Of a stretch of DNA of 64,000 nt, positions 1 to 9,354 are shown piece after piece. This stretch comes from Paenibacillus eucommiae (GTDB lineage Bacteria > Bacillota > Bacilli > Paenibacillales > NBRC-103111), in NCBI RefSeq assembly GCF_017874215.1, contig NZ_JAGGLB010000013.1:1-64000 (forward strand). Direction: 5' to 3'. A program made the translations under genes and the position numbers. The notes under the pieces were generated by a model that was not told where the DNA came from, did not search any database, and saw only the letters and a program-made list of their open reading frames with translations. Every line of letters begins with the position of its first letter. The first letter of the stretch is position 1.

Positions 1-181
1 GCCAATTATCCGGTCTTAGCTATCGTTTCCGATAGTTATCCCAGTCTTAAAGGCAGGTTACCTACGTGTTACTCACCCGTCCGCCGCTAACTTGTTCCCG
101 AAGGAACAAATCCGCTCGACTTGCATGTATTAGGCACGCCGCCAGCGTTCGTCCTGAGCCAGGATCAAACTCTCCAATAAA
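1..181 (-). rRNA. rrs: 16S ribosomal RNA, 5' end (partial)
   Basis: Read on the minus strand, this is the start of a bacterial 16S rRNA. It includes the universal 27F primer region (AGAGTTTGATCCTGGCTCAG) at about positions 153-172, followed by the GACGAACGCTGGCGGC helix. The mature 5' end is placed near 181 by comparison with the usual Bacillota start TTTAT-GGAGAG. The rest of the gene lies to the left of the window. The rRNA operon therefore reads out of the window, away from all the genes described here. Confidence 0.97.
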
Positions 182-354
182 GTTGCGCATGCTGCCGAAG
201 CAACACACGACTTTTTATTCTCAAGCTTAACAGCTCAAAATTCGAAACTGACGAGATTTACATCTCATTTTAAAACTTTTTGTGATCACTTGCGCGCTTC
301 ATTTCCGTTAGGATCTGAGGCCTCATCAGGCGATCTCTTCTTCACTCGTTATTC

Positions 355-369
355 AGTTTTCAAAGAACA
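355..369 (-). promoter_or_regulatory. rRNA leader boxA antitermination element
   Basis: On the minus strand this reads TGTTCTTTGAAAACT, the boxA form typical of Bacillota rRNA leaders, where the NusB/NusE antitermination complex binds. It lies between the inferred promoters and the 16S gene, where a leader boxA should be. The assignment rests on motif and position. Confidence 0.65.
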
Positions 370-413
370 ATTTCTTTTGTTTATCATTGCCACCCTTCAA
401 AGGCGACCTAATC

Positions 414-443
414 AATATACCACATCTGCCTACTTCATTGCAA
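414..443 (-). promoter_or_regulatory. rrn promoter, proximal (P2-like)
   Basis: The minus strand shows a -35 TTGCAA (438-443), an 18-nt spacer and a -10 TATATT (414-419). It sits about 235 nt upstream of the 16S gene and upstream of boxA. Tandem promoters are usual for rRNA operons in this group. Predicted from sequence only. Confidence 0.55.
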
Positions 444-498
444 GAACTTTTTTTATCAAATTCTTTTTTTCATTTAAGCTTCCGAAGCGACAAGGAGT

Positions 499-527
499 AA
501 TATAACAAATTCTAAAACAGAATGCAA
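499..527 (-). promoter_or_regulatory. rrn promoter, distal (P1-like)
   Basis: The minus strand shows a -35 TTGCAT (522-527), a 17-nt spacer and a -10 TATATT (499-504), followed by an A/T start region. The upstream DNA (528-560) is rich in A and T tracts, as expected for an UP element. Together with the proximal site it forms a tandem rrn promoter. I see nothing convincing in the remaining stretch 541-676. Confidence 0.6.
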
Positions 528-676
528 GCTTTTTATCCATCTTTTTTTAAAATTAAATTCAGGGCCGCTTTCAGGTAAGCAAAAGACCTGCTAACAGCAA
601 GGTTTTTCCCATACACTACAATACATTACCGATTGCATCCTCCCTCCTGATTCAAAGGGATAGTGAACCGAACAAA

Positions 677-716
677 GAAAAAAAGAAAACGCCTTTCGGC
701 GTCCTCTGGTTTTCTT
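677..716 (-). terminator. Rho-independent terminator of the purine permease gene
   Basis: On the minus strand, GAAAAC...ACGCC-GAAA-GGCGT-TTTC is followed by TTTTTTT. This is a strong stem with a GNRA loop, just downstream of the permease stop codon at 733. Confidence 0.8.
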
Positions 717-732
717 TCTTTATATGATCGCT

Positions 733-2133
733 TTAACCCTGACTCCCAATAAATACGTAGCGGGCAAGAATAAGCACGGCCAGAACCCACATCAACCAAT
801 GAACTTTATATTTGCCTTTGCCGCCTACATTAGCTACGGTAGCCAATATTACATAAGTAAAGATCCCGAACGAAATTCCATTCGCAATATTATAAGTAAA
901 CGGCATAAAGGTGATGGTCAAAAAGGCAGGAATGGCAATGACATAATCCTGAAAATCAATATCGCGAACGGATTGCATCATCAGAACTCCAACAATGATC
1001 AGAGCTGCTGCCGTAGCCGAGCCAGGAATAAGAGCAGCTACCGGAGCCAGGAACAGAGCAAGCAAGAAACATACACCAGTTGTAACAGCCGTTAGTCCAG
1101 TACGTCCGCCTTCAGCAACACCAGCAGCACTTTCCACATAGGCAGTTACAGTTGATGTTCCCAGCATAGCTCCACCGCCAACGCCAAAAGCGTCAACAAG
1201 CATCGCTTTACCAACACGTTTTTTGCCTTCAACAGGATCCTTCATTAAGCCAGCGCGGTTAGCTGTACCGACCAATGTCCCAAAGGTATCAAACAATTCC
1301 ACAAAGGTGAACGTTACAATGACAGAAATAATACCCGTCTGCCAAATGCCGTTCCAATCAAAAGCCATAAACTGAAGCTCATTAAAATGAGGAACCCAAG
1401 GTGTCTGGTTGCTGGTTAGAACATCCCAGTTCACTTCACCCATTAACATAGCAACAACTGTTGTTCCAAGTATACCGAATAAAATCGCTCCACGAACTTT
1501 AAGCACCATTAGCACGCTAATCAGAATAAGCCCGATAATGGCCAGCTGTACGCTTTTATTCTCCAGGCTTCCCATATGAAAGACCGTTTCGAAGAAAGCA
1601 ACTTCCGTGAAAACTCCTTTAGGAATATCATTAACCGATTCAACACCAACGGATAATAAACCGCTGTTCTTCAAACCAATAATAGTAATGAAAAGCCCGA
1701 TACCTACCGTTATCGCATGTTTAAGCCCATCCGGTATCGCGGTTAACAGCATTTGCCGCACTTGGGTAATCGTCAAAATGATAAAGATAATCCCCGATAC
1801 GAATACGGCTGTTAGTGCCATTTGCCAAGTAAATGGATTCTCTGATGCAGCTGAAGAGAGAATGACGGCAGCAAAGTAAGCGTTAAGACCCATCCCTGGA
1901 GCCACAGCTACCGGAAAATTAACGAATAGCCCCATAGCAATTGTAAAAATACCGGCCGCTAAGGCTGTAGCCAGAAACACGGCATACCAATTCATACCCG
2001 TCTGACCAAAAGCATACAACGTATTGGGATTTACAGCCAATATGTACGCCATCGCCATAAAGGTCGTTAAGCCTGCCATGATCTCAGTTCGTACTGTCGT
2101 TCCACTTTGCTTCAATTTAAAAAACCGGTCCAT
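733..2133 (-). CDS. pbuG: NCS2/AzgA-family purine permease (PbuG-like)
   Basis: A 466-residue polytopic membrane protein that probably imports hypoxanthine/guanine or adenine by proton symport. It carries the AzgA-family signatures: an N-terminal GLTTFMAMAYILAVNP segment (about residues 21-36), PVAVAPGMGLNAYF (about 74-87) and a later FVELFDTFGTLVG motif. About 12-14 hydrophobic segments span its length. Translation starts at ATG 2133 behind a TAGGAGGAG site 8 nt upstream. It lies downstream of guaA on the same strand with its own promoter and terminator, which fits a purine-salvage role. I saw no purine riboswitch in the leader. The exact base preference cannot be read from the sequence. Confidence 0.88.
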   Translation of the reverse strand: MDRFFKLKQSGTTVRTEIMAGLTTFMAMAYILAVNPNTLYAFGQTGMNWYAVFLATALAAGIFTIAMGLFVNFPVAVAPGMGLNAYFAAVILSSAASENPFTWQMALTAVFVSGIIFIILTITQVRQMLLTAIPDGLKHAITVGIGLFITIIGLKNSGLLSVGVESVNDIPKGVFTEVAFFETVFHMGSLENKSVQLAIIGLILISVLMVLKVRGAILFGILGTTVVAMLMGEVNWDVLTSNQTPWVPHFNELQFMAFDWNGIWQTGIISVIVTFTFVELFDTFGTLVGTANRAGLMKDPVEGKKRVGKAMLVDAFGVGGGAMLGTSTVTAYVESAAGVAEGGRTGLTAVTTGVCFLLALFLAPVAALIPGSATAAALIIVGVLMMQSVRDIDFQDYVIAIPAFLTITFMPFTYNIANGISFGIFTYVILATVANVGGKGKYKVHWLMWVLAVLILARYVFIGSQG

Positions 2134-2203
2134 CTTTCAAACTCCTCCTAAAATTTTGATTGGAACAGCAAAACTTGACAATTCCAAATATGTGTACTCC
2201 ACC

Positions 2204-2232
2204 ATTTTATGAATCCATCACCTGCTTGTCAA
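2204..2232 (-). promoter_or_regulatory. Sigma-A promoter of the purine permease
   Basis: The minus strand carries TTGACA (2227-2232), a 17-nt spacer and TAAAAT (2204-2209), about 70 nt upstream of the start codon. This is a near-consensus promoter. The leader is too short and lacks the conserved loop sequences for a purine aptamer. Confidence 0.7.
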
Positions 2233-2377
2233 TGAAAAAAATCCGTACATTATTTATGCAGATTAAAATATTCATTCGGAATGTAAACGGTTTCTAATGC
2301 TGTCAATTTGAATATTTCTAGAATCCATCCGGCTCTAATCCTGGGCAGAAGAGCTTACCAGCCGCTCAGCATCTCGT

Positions 2378-2419
2378 AAAAAAAAGAAAACCCGCCGAGG
2401 TCTCATCCCTCAAACAGGC
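2378..2419 (-). terminator. Rho-independent terminator of guaA
   Basis: On the minus strand a G/C-rich stem (CCTG-TTTGAGG pairing with CCTCGGCGGG, with wobbles) is followed by TTTTCTTTTTTTT. It lies 24 nt after the guaA stop and separates guaA from the permease promoter. Confidence 0.7.
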
Positions 2420-2442
2420 CATTCTTCATGAATTAATATCTT

Positions 2443-3981
2443 TTATTCCCACTCAATCGTCGCAGGCGGCTTGGAAGTCACATCGTAAACAACACGGTTC
2501 ACATTATCAACCTCATTGACGATGCGGTTCGATATTTTCTCCAGCACCTCATAAGGGATACGCGCCCAGTCTGCTGTCATTCCGTCGATGGATGTCACAG
2601 CTCTAATGCCGACTGTATAGGAGTAGGTTCTGGCATCGCCCATTACACCTACGCTTTTCATATTAGGCAGCGCCGTAAAATACTGCCAGATCTCCCGCTG
2701 CAGTCCAGCCTTGGCGATCTCCTCATGGAGAATTGCATCGGATTCACGGACGATAAGCAGCTTATCCTCAGTAACCTCACCCAAAACACGGATAGCAAGC
2801 CCTGGTCCTGGGAACGGCTGACGCCATACGATTACGCCTGGCAGACCGCACTCTTCGCCGACCTTGCGTACTTCGTCTTTAAATAATGCTTTTAAAGGCT
2901 CGATAAGCTTAAATTTCATATCTTTCGGCAGGCCGCCGACATTGTGATGCGATTTGATCGTTTGTGCCGTTGCCGTGCCGCTTTCCACGATATCTGTATA
3001 GAGCGTTCCTTGGGCCAAAAAGGTGAAGTCATCAAACTGGGCGGATTCCTCTTCAAATACGCGGATAAACTCCGTGCCGATAATTTTACGCTTTTGCTCA
3101 GGATCGTCCACGCCTGACAGCTTGCCCAGGAACCGGTCGCGGGCATCGATTTTGACAACCTTCATATCGAATTTACCGACAAAGGTATCCATCACACTAT
3201 CCGCTTCGCCCTTGCGCAGCAGACCATGGTCAATAAACATACAGGTAAGCTGGCTGCCGATCGCTTTATGCAGCAAAATAGCTACTACCGAAGAGTCCAC
3301 GCCTCCACTTAACGCGCAGAGCACCTTTTTATCGCCTACTTCGTCCCTTATATCCTTAATCGTGTCTTCAATAAAGCTTTCCATGCTCCATTCACCCGTG
3401 CAGCCGCAAACTCCGTAAATGAAATTATGAATCATCTCATTACCTTGAGCTGAGTGGCGAACCTCGGGATGGAACTGCACCGCGAACACTTTCCTGTCCG
3501 GATGACTCATAGCGGCAATAGGTGCCGATTCCGTGCTTGCATCAAGAACGAAGCCTTCAGGAAGCGCTGAAACATGATCGCCATGGCTCATCCAGACAAC
3601 CTGCTTCGAATCCAATCCTTGAACAAGAGCACTTCCTTCAACAAAGCCGATCTCTGCCTTGCCGTATTCACGGGATGAGGAACGTTCCACTTTCCCATTC
3701 AATTGATGCGCAATAAGCTGCATGCCATAGCAAATACCGAAAATTGGAATACCAAGATCGTAAATGGCCGGATCAACCAAAGGAGAACCTTCTCCATATA
3801 CACTGGCAGGCCCTCCTGAGAAAACAATCCCCTTAGGATTCAAGCTGCTGATCTTTTCCACTGTTGTATTGAAAGGCATAAGCTCGCTGTAAACACCCAA
3901 ATCACGAATCCGCCTTGCAATCAATTGATTATACTGTCCTCCAAAATCCAAAACAACGATAAGCTCATTCGGCTTGTCCAT
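2443..3981 (-). CDS. guaA: GMP synthase (glutamine-hydrolysing)
   Basis: Converts XMP to GMP using ATP and glutamine, the last step of guanine nucleotide synthesis. The 512-residue product matches the usual length of about 513. The N-terminal class I amidotransferase domain shows the nucleophile elbow GICYGMQ and a downstream FHPE. The ATP-pyrophosphatase domain shows the P-loop ALSGGVDSSV near residue 223, and the C-terminal dimer domain ends KPPATIEWE. The reading frame stays open upstream, but ATG 3981 behind AGGGGGG gives MDKPNEL and the family length. It has its own promoter (TTGACC-17-TATAAT) and terminator. It is divergent from gltC. Confidence 0.97.
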   Translation of the reverse strand: MDKPNELIVVLDFGGQYNQLIARRIRDLGVYSELMPFNTTVEKISSLNPKGIVFSGGPASVYGEGSPLVDPAIYDLGIPIFGICYGMQLIAHQLNGKVERSSSREYGKAEIGFVEGSALVQGLDSKQVVWMSHGDHVSALPEGFVLDASTESAPIAAMSHPDRKVFAVQFHPEVRHSAQGNEMIHNFIYGVCGCTGEWSMESFIEDTIKDIRDEVGDKKVLCALSGGVDSSVVAILLHKAIGSQLTCMFIDHGLLRKGEADSVMDTFVGKFDMKVVKIDARDRFLGKLSGVDDPEQKRKIIGTEFIRVFEEESAQFDDFTFLAQGTLYTDIVESGTATAQTIKSHHNVGGLPKDMKFKLIEPLKALFKDEVRKVGEECGLPGVIVWRQPFPGPGLAIRVLGEVTEDKLLIVRESDAILHEEIAKAGLQREIWQYFTALPNMKSVGVMGDARTYSYTVGIRAVTSIDGMTADWARIPYEVLEKISNRIVNEVDNVNRVVYDVTSKPPATIEWE

Positions 3982-4009
3982 GTGCCGCCCCCCTAATTTC
4001 ATAGTGCTT

Positions 4010-4038
4010 ATTATATCTACAGAGCGCTTCGTGGTCAA
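4010..4038 (-). promoter_or_regulatory. Sigma-A promoter of guaA
   Basis: The minus strand shows TTGACC (4033-4038), a 17-nt spacer and a perfect TATAAT (4010-4015), 28 nt upstream of the guaA start. The transcript leader would be very short, so no riboswitch is expected. Confidence 0.75.
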
Positions 4039-4076
4039 GAAATTACAGTGCTTCAGGAATATCCAAGTTCTACTGT

Positions 4077-4104
4077 TTGCTTGTTTGCCAGTTTGTTGTA
4101 CAAT
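4077..4104 (+). promoter_or_regulatory. Probable promoter of gltC
   Basis: TTGCTT (4077-4082), a 16-nt spacer and TACAAT (4099-4104) precede gltC by about 100 nt. The spacer contains repeated GTTTG units. LysR regulators often repress their own promoter, and this divergent guaA-gltC gap is where such control would act. Confidence 0.45.
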
Positions 4105-4207
4105 AGGGTAAGCACTAAACCTCACATAGCATGACAAGTTAGTGCCGCAAGTTCGCAGAACAAGTATTGAACAAGTAATGGACAAGTAATGGCGGTGAAT
4201 AACTAGA

Positions 4208-5116
4208 GTGGAATTAAGACAAATCCAATACTTTATCGAAGTAGCCAAGCTGGAGCACGTTACCGAGGCATCCTACCTCCTCCACGTGGCCCAATCCGCT
4301 GTCAGCCGGCAAATCTTCAAGCTGGAAGCTGAGCTTGGGGTCGATCTTTTCATCCGCGACGGCCGCAAGGTGAGACTGACTCCCGTTGGCAAAATGTTTC
4401 TCGGCCATATGGAACAGGCGATCCAGGTCATCGAGAAGGCGCAGCAGGAAATCGAAGAATTTCTTGACCCGGAGCGCGGCACGGTGCACATCGGTTTTCC
4501 AAGCAGCCTTGCTTCCCATATGCTGCCTATGGTCATATCTGCTTTCCGGGACCATTATCCCAAAGTCCAATTTCAACTGCAGCACGGCTCTTACCGGGAG
4601 CTGATCGATCTGGTTGGCAAAGGAACTTTGAATTTGTCCCTGATTGGTCCGGTACCGAAGCATGATAAGCAAATTCACGGAGATACGTTGTTTGTGGAAC
4701 GGTTCGTTGCACTCTTACCTGCCAGCCATCCACTGGTCGATCAGCCCAATTTGAGACTGAACCAGCTGCGCGGCGATATGTTCGTCTTGTTTCCGGAAGG
4801 CTTCGTCTTGCGAGATATTGTCATTGACGCCTGCGAGGCGCAGGGCTTTGAACCGAAGATTTCATTCGAAGGCGATGATATCGACACGATCAAAGGTCTT
4901 GTCGCGGCCGGTCTGGGCATCACGCTGCTGCCTGAAATTGCTTTAAATGACAACATTCCGCGCTCCACTGTAAAAGTCCATATAGATGATCCTCAAGTAA
5001 CCCGCAGCGTTGGCATCATTACACCGAGTAACCGGGAGCTGCCGCCAACTGAAAAGCTATTTTACGATTTCTTGAGAAACTACTTTGCAACGATCCGTGA
5101 ATTCAGCAACGGATAA
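4208..5116 (+). CDS. gltC: LysR-family regulator, GltC-like
   Basis: A 302-residue LysR regulator that resembles B. subtilis GltC along its whole length. Shared features are the MELRQ start, HVAQSAVSRQI in the winged helix-turn-helix (residues about 26-36), RGTVHIGFPSSLAS at the start of the effector domain (about 90-103), and FVLFPEGFVLRD (about 193-204). In B. subtilis GltC activates the glutamate synthase genes and responds to 2-oxoglutarate and glutamate. Here it converges on gdhA, and the gltB gene lies 24 kb away. The start is GTG 4208 with a modest GGCGGTG site. Whether it controls gdhA, gltB or both is inference. Confidence 0.85.
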   Translation: MELRQIQYFIEVAKLEHVTEASYLLHVAQSAVSRQIFKLEAELGVDLFIRDGRKVRLTPVGKMFLGHMEQAIQVIEKAQQEIEEFLDPERGTVHIGFPSSLASHMLPMVISAFRDHYPKVQFQLQHGSYRELIDLVGKGTLNLSLIGPVPKHDKQIHGDTLFVERFVALLPASHPLVDQPNLRLNQLRGDMFVLFPEGFVLRDIVIDACEAQGFEPKISFEGDDIDTIKGLVAAGLGITLLPEIALNDNIPRSTVKVHIDDPQVTRSVGIITPSNRELPPTEKLFYDFLRNYFATIREFSNG

Positions 5117-5157
5117 AAAAAAGGAAACGAGCGCTATGCGATCATTTCCTTTTTTTG
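5114..5157. terminator. Bidirectional terminator between gltC and gdhA
   Basis: An AAAAAAAGGAAA arm and a TTTCCTTTTTTT arm flank a GC-containing loop. It can terminate transcription arriving from gltC on the plus strand and gdhA on the minus strand. Confidence 0.8.
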
Positions 5158-5164
5158 TATTCAT

Positions 5165-6544
5165 TTATACGATACCTTGAAGCATCATAGCGTCGGCTAC
5201 TCTCAAGAAGCCTGCGATATTGGCGCCAGCTACTAGATTGCCGGAACAACCGTACTCTTCGGCAGCATCGATGCTGTTGCGATAAATATTTTTCATGATC
5301 TCATGCAGCTTATCGTCTACTTCGTGGAACGCCCATGAGTAGCGCATGCTGTTTTGGGACATTTCCAGAGCAGATACGGCTACACCGCCTGCATTTGCTG
5401 CTTTGGCTGGTCCGAATAGGACGCCGCTTTCCAGGAATAAATCGATCGCTTCCAGCGTGGATGGCATGTTCGCGCCTTCTCCAATCGCTTTTACGCCGTT
5501 AGCCACAAGGATTTTGGCGGAGTTGATGTCAATTTCATTTTGGGTTGCACAAGGAAGCGCGATATCGCAAGGAATCGTCCAGATGCCCAGGCAGCCTTCA
5601 TGATAAGTTGCACCCGGATGCTCCAGTACATACTCACTGATCCGTTTGCGTTCAACCTCTTTCAAGCGCTTCACAGTATCGACATTGATGCCGTTCGGGT
5701 CGTGAATATAACCATTGGAATCACTGCAGGCAACAACCTTGGCGCCCAGCTGCTGTGCTTTCTGAATGGCGTAAATGGATACATTTCCGGAACCGGATAC
5801 GACTACTGTGCTCTCAGCAAAGCTCCAACCAATAGATTGCAGCATTTCATGGACGAAATAAACCGTACCAAAGCCAGTCGCTTCCGTTCTAGCCAAGCTG
5901 CCGCCATAAATAACGCTTTTGCCTGTAAGAACACCGGCTTGATGGCCGCCGCGAATCCGTTTGTACTGCCCGAACATAAAGCCGATTTCACGTGCGCCTA
6001 CACCAATATCTCCAGCAGGAACGTCCTCATCAGGACCAATGTACTTATAAAGCTCCGTCATGAAGCTTTGTGTAAAGCGCATGATTTCATTGTCGGATCT
6101 GCCTTTCGGATCGAAATCCGAACCACCCTTACCACCGCCGATTTGTTGACCGGTCAATGAGTTTTTGAAAATTTGTTCAAAGCCCAGAAATTTAATAATG
6201 CTGGCATTGACGGAAGGATGGAATCTCAAGCCGCCTTTGTATGGGCCAATCGCACTGTTAAACTGTACGCGGAAACCGCGGTTAACGTGTACTTTACCTT
6301 GATCGTCCACCCAAGGAACACGGAAGGATAGAACCCGCTCCGGCTCAACGATCCGCTCAAGAATACCGGCCTTCATATATTTCGGATGCTTAGCGAATAC
6401 CGGAACTAAAGAGTCCACGATTTCTTTCACCGCTTGGTGAAATTCGCTTTCATTTGGATTTCTTCTTTTTACCGTTTCATATACTTCTTGAACGTACTGC
6501 TTTGCTGCCGCAGTATTTTCCAATTCTGTTTCCATAACTGCCAT
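5165..6544 (-). CDS. gdhA: Glutamate dehydrogenase, hexameric NADP-type
   Basis: Interconverts 2-oxoglutarate plus ammonia and glutamate. The protein is 459 residues and collinear with E. coli GdhA (447). Visible motifs are the substrate-binding PYKGGLRFHPS, GGGKGGSDFDPKG with the catalytic lysine, DVPAGDIGVG, the nucleotide-binding VSGSGNVSIYA, and the C-terminal NLVAGANIAGFLRVADAM. The E. coli-like sequence suggests NADPH-dependent assimilation. Start ATG 6544 follows GAGGGGGAG by 8 nt; an upstream in-frame start would add nine residues. The gene converges with gltC and shares a terminator with it. Confidence 0.95.
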   Translation of the reverse strand: MAVMETELENTAAAKQYVQEVYETVKRRNPNESEFHQAVKEIVDSLVPVFAKHPKYMKAGILERIVEPERVLSFRVPWVDDQGKVHVNRGFRVQFNSAIGPYKGGLRFHPSVNASIIKFLGFEQIFKNSLTGQQIGGGKGGSDFDPKGRSDNEIMRFTQSFMTELYKYIGPDEDVPAGDIGVGAREIGFMFGQYKRIRGGHQAGVLTGKSVIYGGSLARTEATGFGTVYFVHEMLQSIGWSFAESTVVVSGSGNVSIYAIQKAQQLGAKVVACSDSNGYIHDPNGINVDTVKRLKEVERKRISEYVLEHPGATYHEGCLGIWTIPCDIALPCATQNEIDINSAKILVANGVKAIGEGANMPSTLEAIDLFLESGVLFGPAKAANAGGVAVSALEMSQNSMRYSWAFHEVDDKLHEIMKNIYRNSIDAAEEYGCSGNLVAGANIAGFLRVADAMMLQGIV

Positions 6545-6774
6545 TCCAGTCTCCCCCTCGCTTGTAAACAATCCGAACTCCTAGAAATCAACATCAGAAG
6601 TCGGTTTACGTTACTTGTATCTTATTATGCGAGAGTCGGCATAAACAATATGTCATTTAGATGATCTTCATGCCAAATTGATATGAGTGAGATTATTGGG
6701 GCAATTTAAGACTTTAAAGACGTGACAAAAAATCTACATCACAGAAAAATCGGCTTTTTTCTAGCCAGTCAGCT

Positions 6775-9354
6775 TCATTTAACCAGATGCTTGTCTACTG
6801 ATTTGGCAGCTATATCTTGAATATTTTTCCACATATCGACAATCTGGCTTCGTGAGTACAGAGCATGACCATAAGGCTGATACCTGGCTTCCTCATACCG
6901 GCCGGCAAGCTCAAGCAGCTCCAGCTTCAAAGCGGCATCCTGTATCTGCAGCCCTTCGATATACTCGCGCAAGGTCTGATGGGCTTGCTTGCTGCCGAAT
7001 GCACGGAATATTTGTCCCCACAGAACCTCCATCAATCTAATAGGCCGCCGGGGTAAAAAGAACGCCCGATGTCTTTTCCATACAAACAGAGAGGCTATTG
7101 TGACTAAAACAGCTATAGCTCCTATGACTATAATTTGCAGCAGCAGATCTCCACGTTTATTGAGAATTGCGGTCTCCTGTATCTTTTTCAGCAATGCCGC
7201 TCCTCTTTCTCCTAAATGTCGCAGCCATACCGCTGCCGCGCCACTATCACTGCCTGTATCTTCTATTATAGAAGAAACAGCCTGCTGAGCTTTTTCTTGA
7301 GACTGCTCCTGGGCTGATAGAAGTGCTGGTCCCGTAAAACCGGGGGTTGGCTCGAAGGGAATCCATCCTCCAGAAGGAAAATAAACTTCTACCCACGAAT
7401 GCGCATCCTTAGCGAGCACCCTCAGCGTTTGCGCCGTTCCGGCATCCATTGTTTTTGCCTCTCCAGGCGCAAATCCCTTCACCCATCTCGCCGGTATCCC
7501 GATTGAACGGAGCATCACGACCATCGCTGTTGAAAAATGATCACAATAGCCGCTTTTATCAACAAAAAGAAAGTGGCTGACGAAATCCTCATTTCGCCCA
7601 GGCCGGGTCGGCTTGACCATACTGTATGTGTAGGTGCTGCGCAGGTAGTTTTGGATAGCCTGTGCCTTTGCATAGGGTTCTTCAAGTCCCTTCGTAATCT
7701 GCTCCGCCAGCCGCCTGATTGCAGTTGGAAGCCGCTCTGGAAGCTGTAAATACTCCGTTCGTATATCAGCTGGATATTCACCCCTGTCTGCAGCAAGCAT
7801 CGAAAGATCAGGCTGAAGCTGGCTAACGGTTATTTTATAGTAAGAAATGGCATCTGCTATTTCCGGCAGCACAACCTTCCCGGTTAGCTCATCATGCAAA
7901 ACTGTTTCCGGCCGTGCGGACTTACCCTTCGCTGTAATAAGGTTATCCACCCGCACCAGGCTGCCTCCATAAAAGATTTGCTTGCTGCTATCCGCCTCAT
8001 TATGCCATAAAACTTCCTGGGTCAATTGAGCCCCGCGTTCCAATTGCTCTTGTGAGAGTGAGGACGGCTGCGGAATAAACGGTTCCCACTGCGGCTCTTT
8101 ACCGCTCCAGCCTTTTCCGTCATAGACACTCTTGGATTCTCCACGCCAGTAAGCCGGGACTACAACCACTTCCTTAGCCGGCGCCATTTCTGTGGTTGAC
8201 GCAGTTGCTTTAACCGTTGCCGTAGTTGTTGCCGTAAAAACAAGACTATCGTCAGATTGCAGCGGACCACCAAGCACCGAATCATCTGTACTGTAGCCTG
8301 ATTTGGCTATCACTTGCTTGGCTCCTGCGAAACCATTTGAATCCTGTTGAAAATAACTTTCCCATCGCTGCAGCAGCGCCGTTCCATCTATAGGCTGAAT
8401 AAGCCTTCCCGCCTGTGACTGGTGGCCAAACCAGCCCAATCCTCCAACGGTTGCCGCTGCGACTATACTGATCATTAGCCAACGTGCAGGCCAGCCAGCC
8501 ACATTTATTTTAACTCCATAGTGCTGCTGGATTTTCGAGAAATTTAATAGAGCAAGGAGAGCTAGTCCTGAGCCCAATGCCCGGATAACGCCTAGTGTAG
8601 TATCAATGCCGACCAGCAATTGCAGCAGCAACAAATAGGCTATAGTTACGGCTATAAACCACAGGGCATGCAGCTTTTGCAGCATCAGGGCTTGCGCTAC
8701 AGAAAGCAGCAGCAGCCAGCCAATTAGAAACAGCAGTACGCGGCTTTGTTGACTAATTAAGGCTAATTCCAAGTGATAGGTATGCAGGCCATCTTGAGCT
8801 AGCACAACAAGGAAATCCCAGATCCAGGACATCTCAAGAAATACATCTGTATAAAACGAAGTTCCAATCCAGGTCAGCAGCGCTGCAGCTTTGATAACCC
8901 ACCCGAGCATGTAAGGCACTCTCAACCAATCCAGCGCAATACCTACCGCGAAAATAAGAAGAAACGGCAGCATGCTGTACACCCCGGAGGCTCCCGAAGC
9001 ACCTGACAGCTCCGGCATCGGACGCAGCCATTCCCAAAGCATCGCAAGGAGCAGCAAAGAAAGCGCGCCATCTCTCAGCAATGAGCCCGCGGCAGGTGAA
9101 TCATCCGCTTTACCCGGCGCGTTAACTTCTAAAACCGCGCCTGATGGATCAGAGCTAGATGAAACTTTGCGAGATGATTTCGTTCGGGACGGAGCTGATT
9201 GAGTTGAAGCCGTGCCAGATAGATCAGAGCTAGATGAAACGTTGCGAGATGATTTCGTGCGATCAGCTTTGGACTGGTGCTTTGATGAGCGCGGCCCTGC
9301 CGCGGGAGCGGACGAGCTGCCCGGTGGTTGAAGCGGAAGGTTAGGCGTCGGCAT
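6775..9354 (-). CDS. TgpA-type transmembrane transglutaminase/protease
   Basis: An 859-residue membrane protein. The N-terminal tail of about 80 residues is polar, Ser-rich and contains a direct repeat (RTKSSRxVSSSSDxSG twice). About six hydrophobic segments follow (residues about 85-310), then an extracytoplasmic region and a transglutaminase-like core with SGYCDHFSTAM (Cys near 604), DAHSWVEVYF (His near 653) and FEPTPGF. After a further membrane helix comes a DUF4129-like cytoplasmic tail. Start ATG 9354 follows a perfect GGAGGTGATC and overlaps the DUF58 gene by 14 nt. It is the last gene of the moxR-DUF58-transglutaminase operon. The family is implicated in envelope functions; the substrate here is unknown. 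Confidence 0.88.
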   Translation of the reverse strand: MPTPNLPLQPPGSSSAPAAGPRSSKHQSKADRTKSSRNVSSSSDLSGTASTQSAPSRTKSSRKVSSSSDPSGAVLEVNAPGKADDSPAAGSLLRDGALSLLLLAMLWEWLRPMPELSGASGASGVYSMLPFLLIFAVGIALDWLRVPYMLGWVIKAAALLTWIGTSFYTDVFLEMSWIWDFLVVLAQDGLHTYHLELALISQQSRVLLFLIGWLLLLSVAQALMLQKLHALWFIAVTIAYLLLLQLLVGIDTTLGVIRALGSGLALLALLNFSKIQQHYGVKINVAGWPARWLMISIVAAATVGGLGWFGHQSQAGRLIQPIDGTALLQRWESYFQQDSNGFAGAKQVIAKSGYSTDDSVLGGPLQSDDSLVFTATTTATVKATASTTEMAPAKEVVVVPAYWRGESKSVYDGKGWSGKEPQWEPFIPQPSSLSQEQLERGAQLTQEVLWHNEADSSKQIFYGGSLVRVDNLITAKGKSARPETVLHDELTGKVVLPEIADAISYYKITVSQLQPDLSMLAADRGEYPADIRTEYLQLPERLPTAIRRLAEQITKGLEEPYAKAQAIQNYLRSTYTYSMVKPTRPGRNEDFVSHFLFVDKSGYCDHFSTAMVVMLRSIGIPARWVKGFAPGEAKTMDAGTAQTLRVLAKDAHSWVEVYFPSGGWIPFEPTPGFTGPALLSAQEQSQEKAQQAVSSIIEDTGSDSGAAAVWLRHLGERGAALLKKIQETAILNKRGDLLLQIIVIGAIAVLVTIASLFVWKRHRAFFLPRRPIRLMEVLWGQIFRAFGSKQAHQTLREYIEGLQIQDAALKLELLELAGRYEEARYQPYGHALYSRSQIVDMWKNIQDIAAKSVDKHLVK

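Noticed and set aside
290..505. Open frame in the rRNA leader
   Set aside because: It overlaps boxA and both rrn promoters on the opposite strand and has no ribosome site or recognisable protein.
2134..2442. Purine riboswitch upstream of the permease
   Set aside because: The conserved loop sequences of the purine aptamer are absent and the leader from the promoter to the start is too short.
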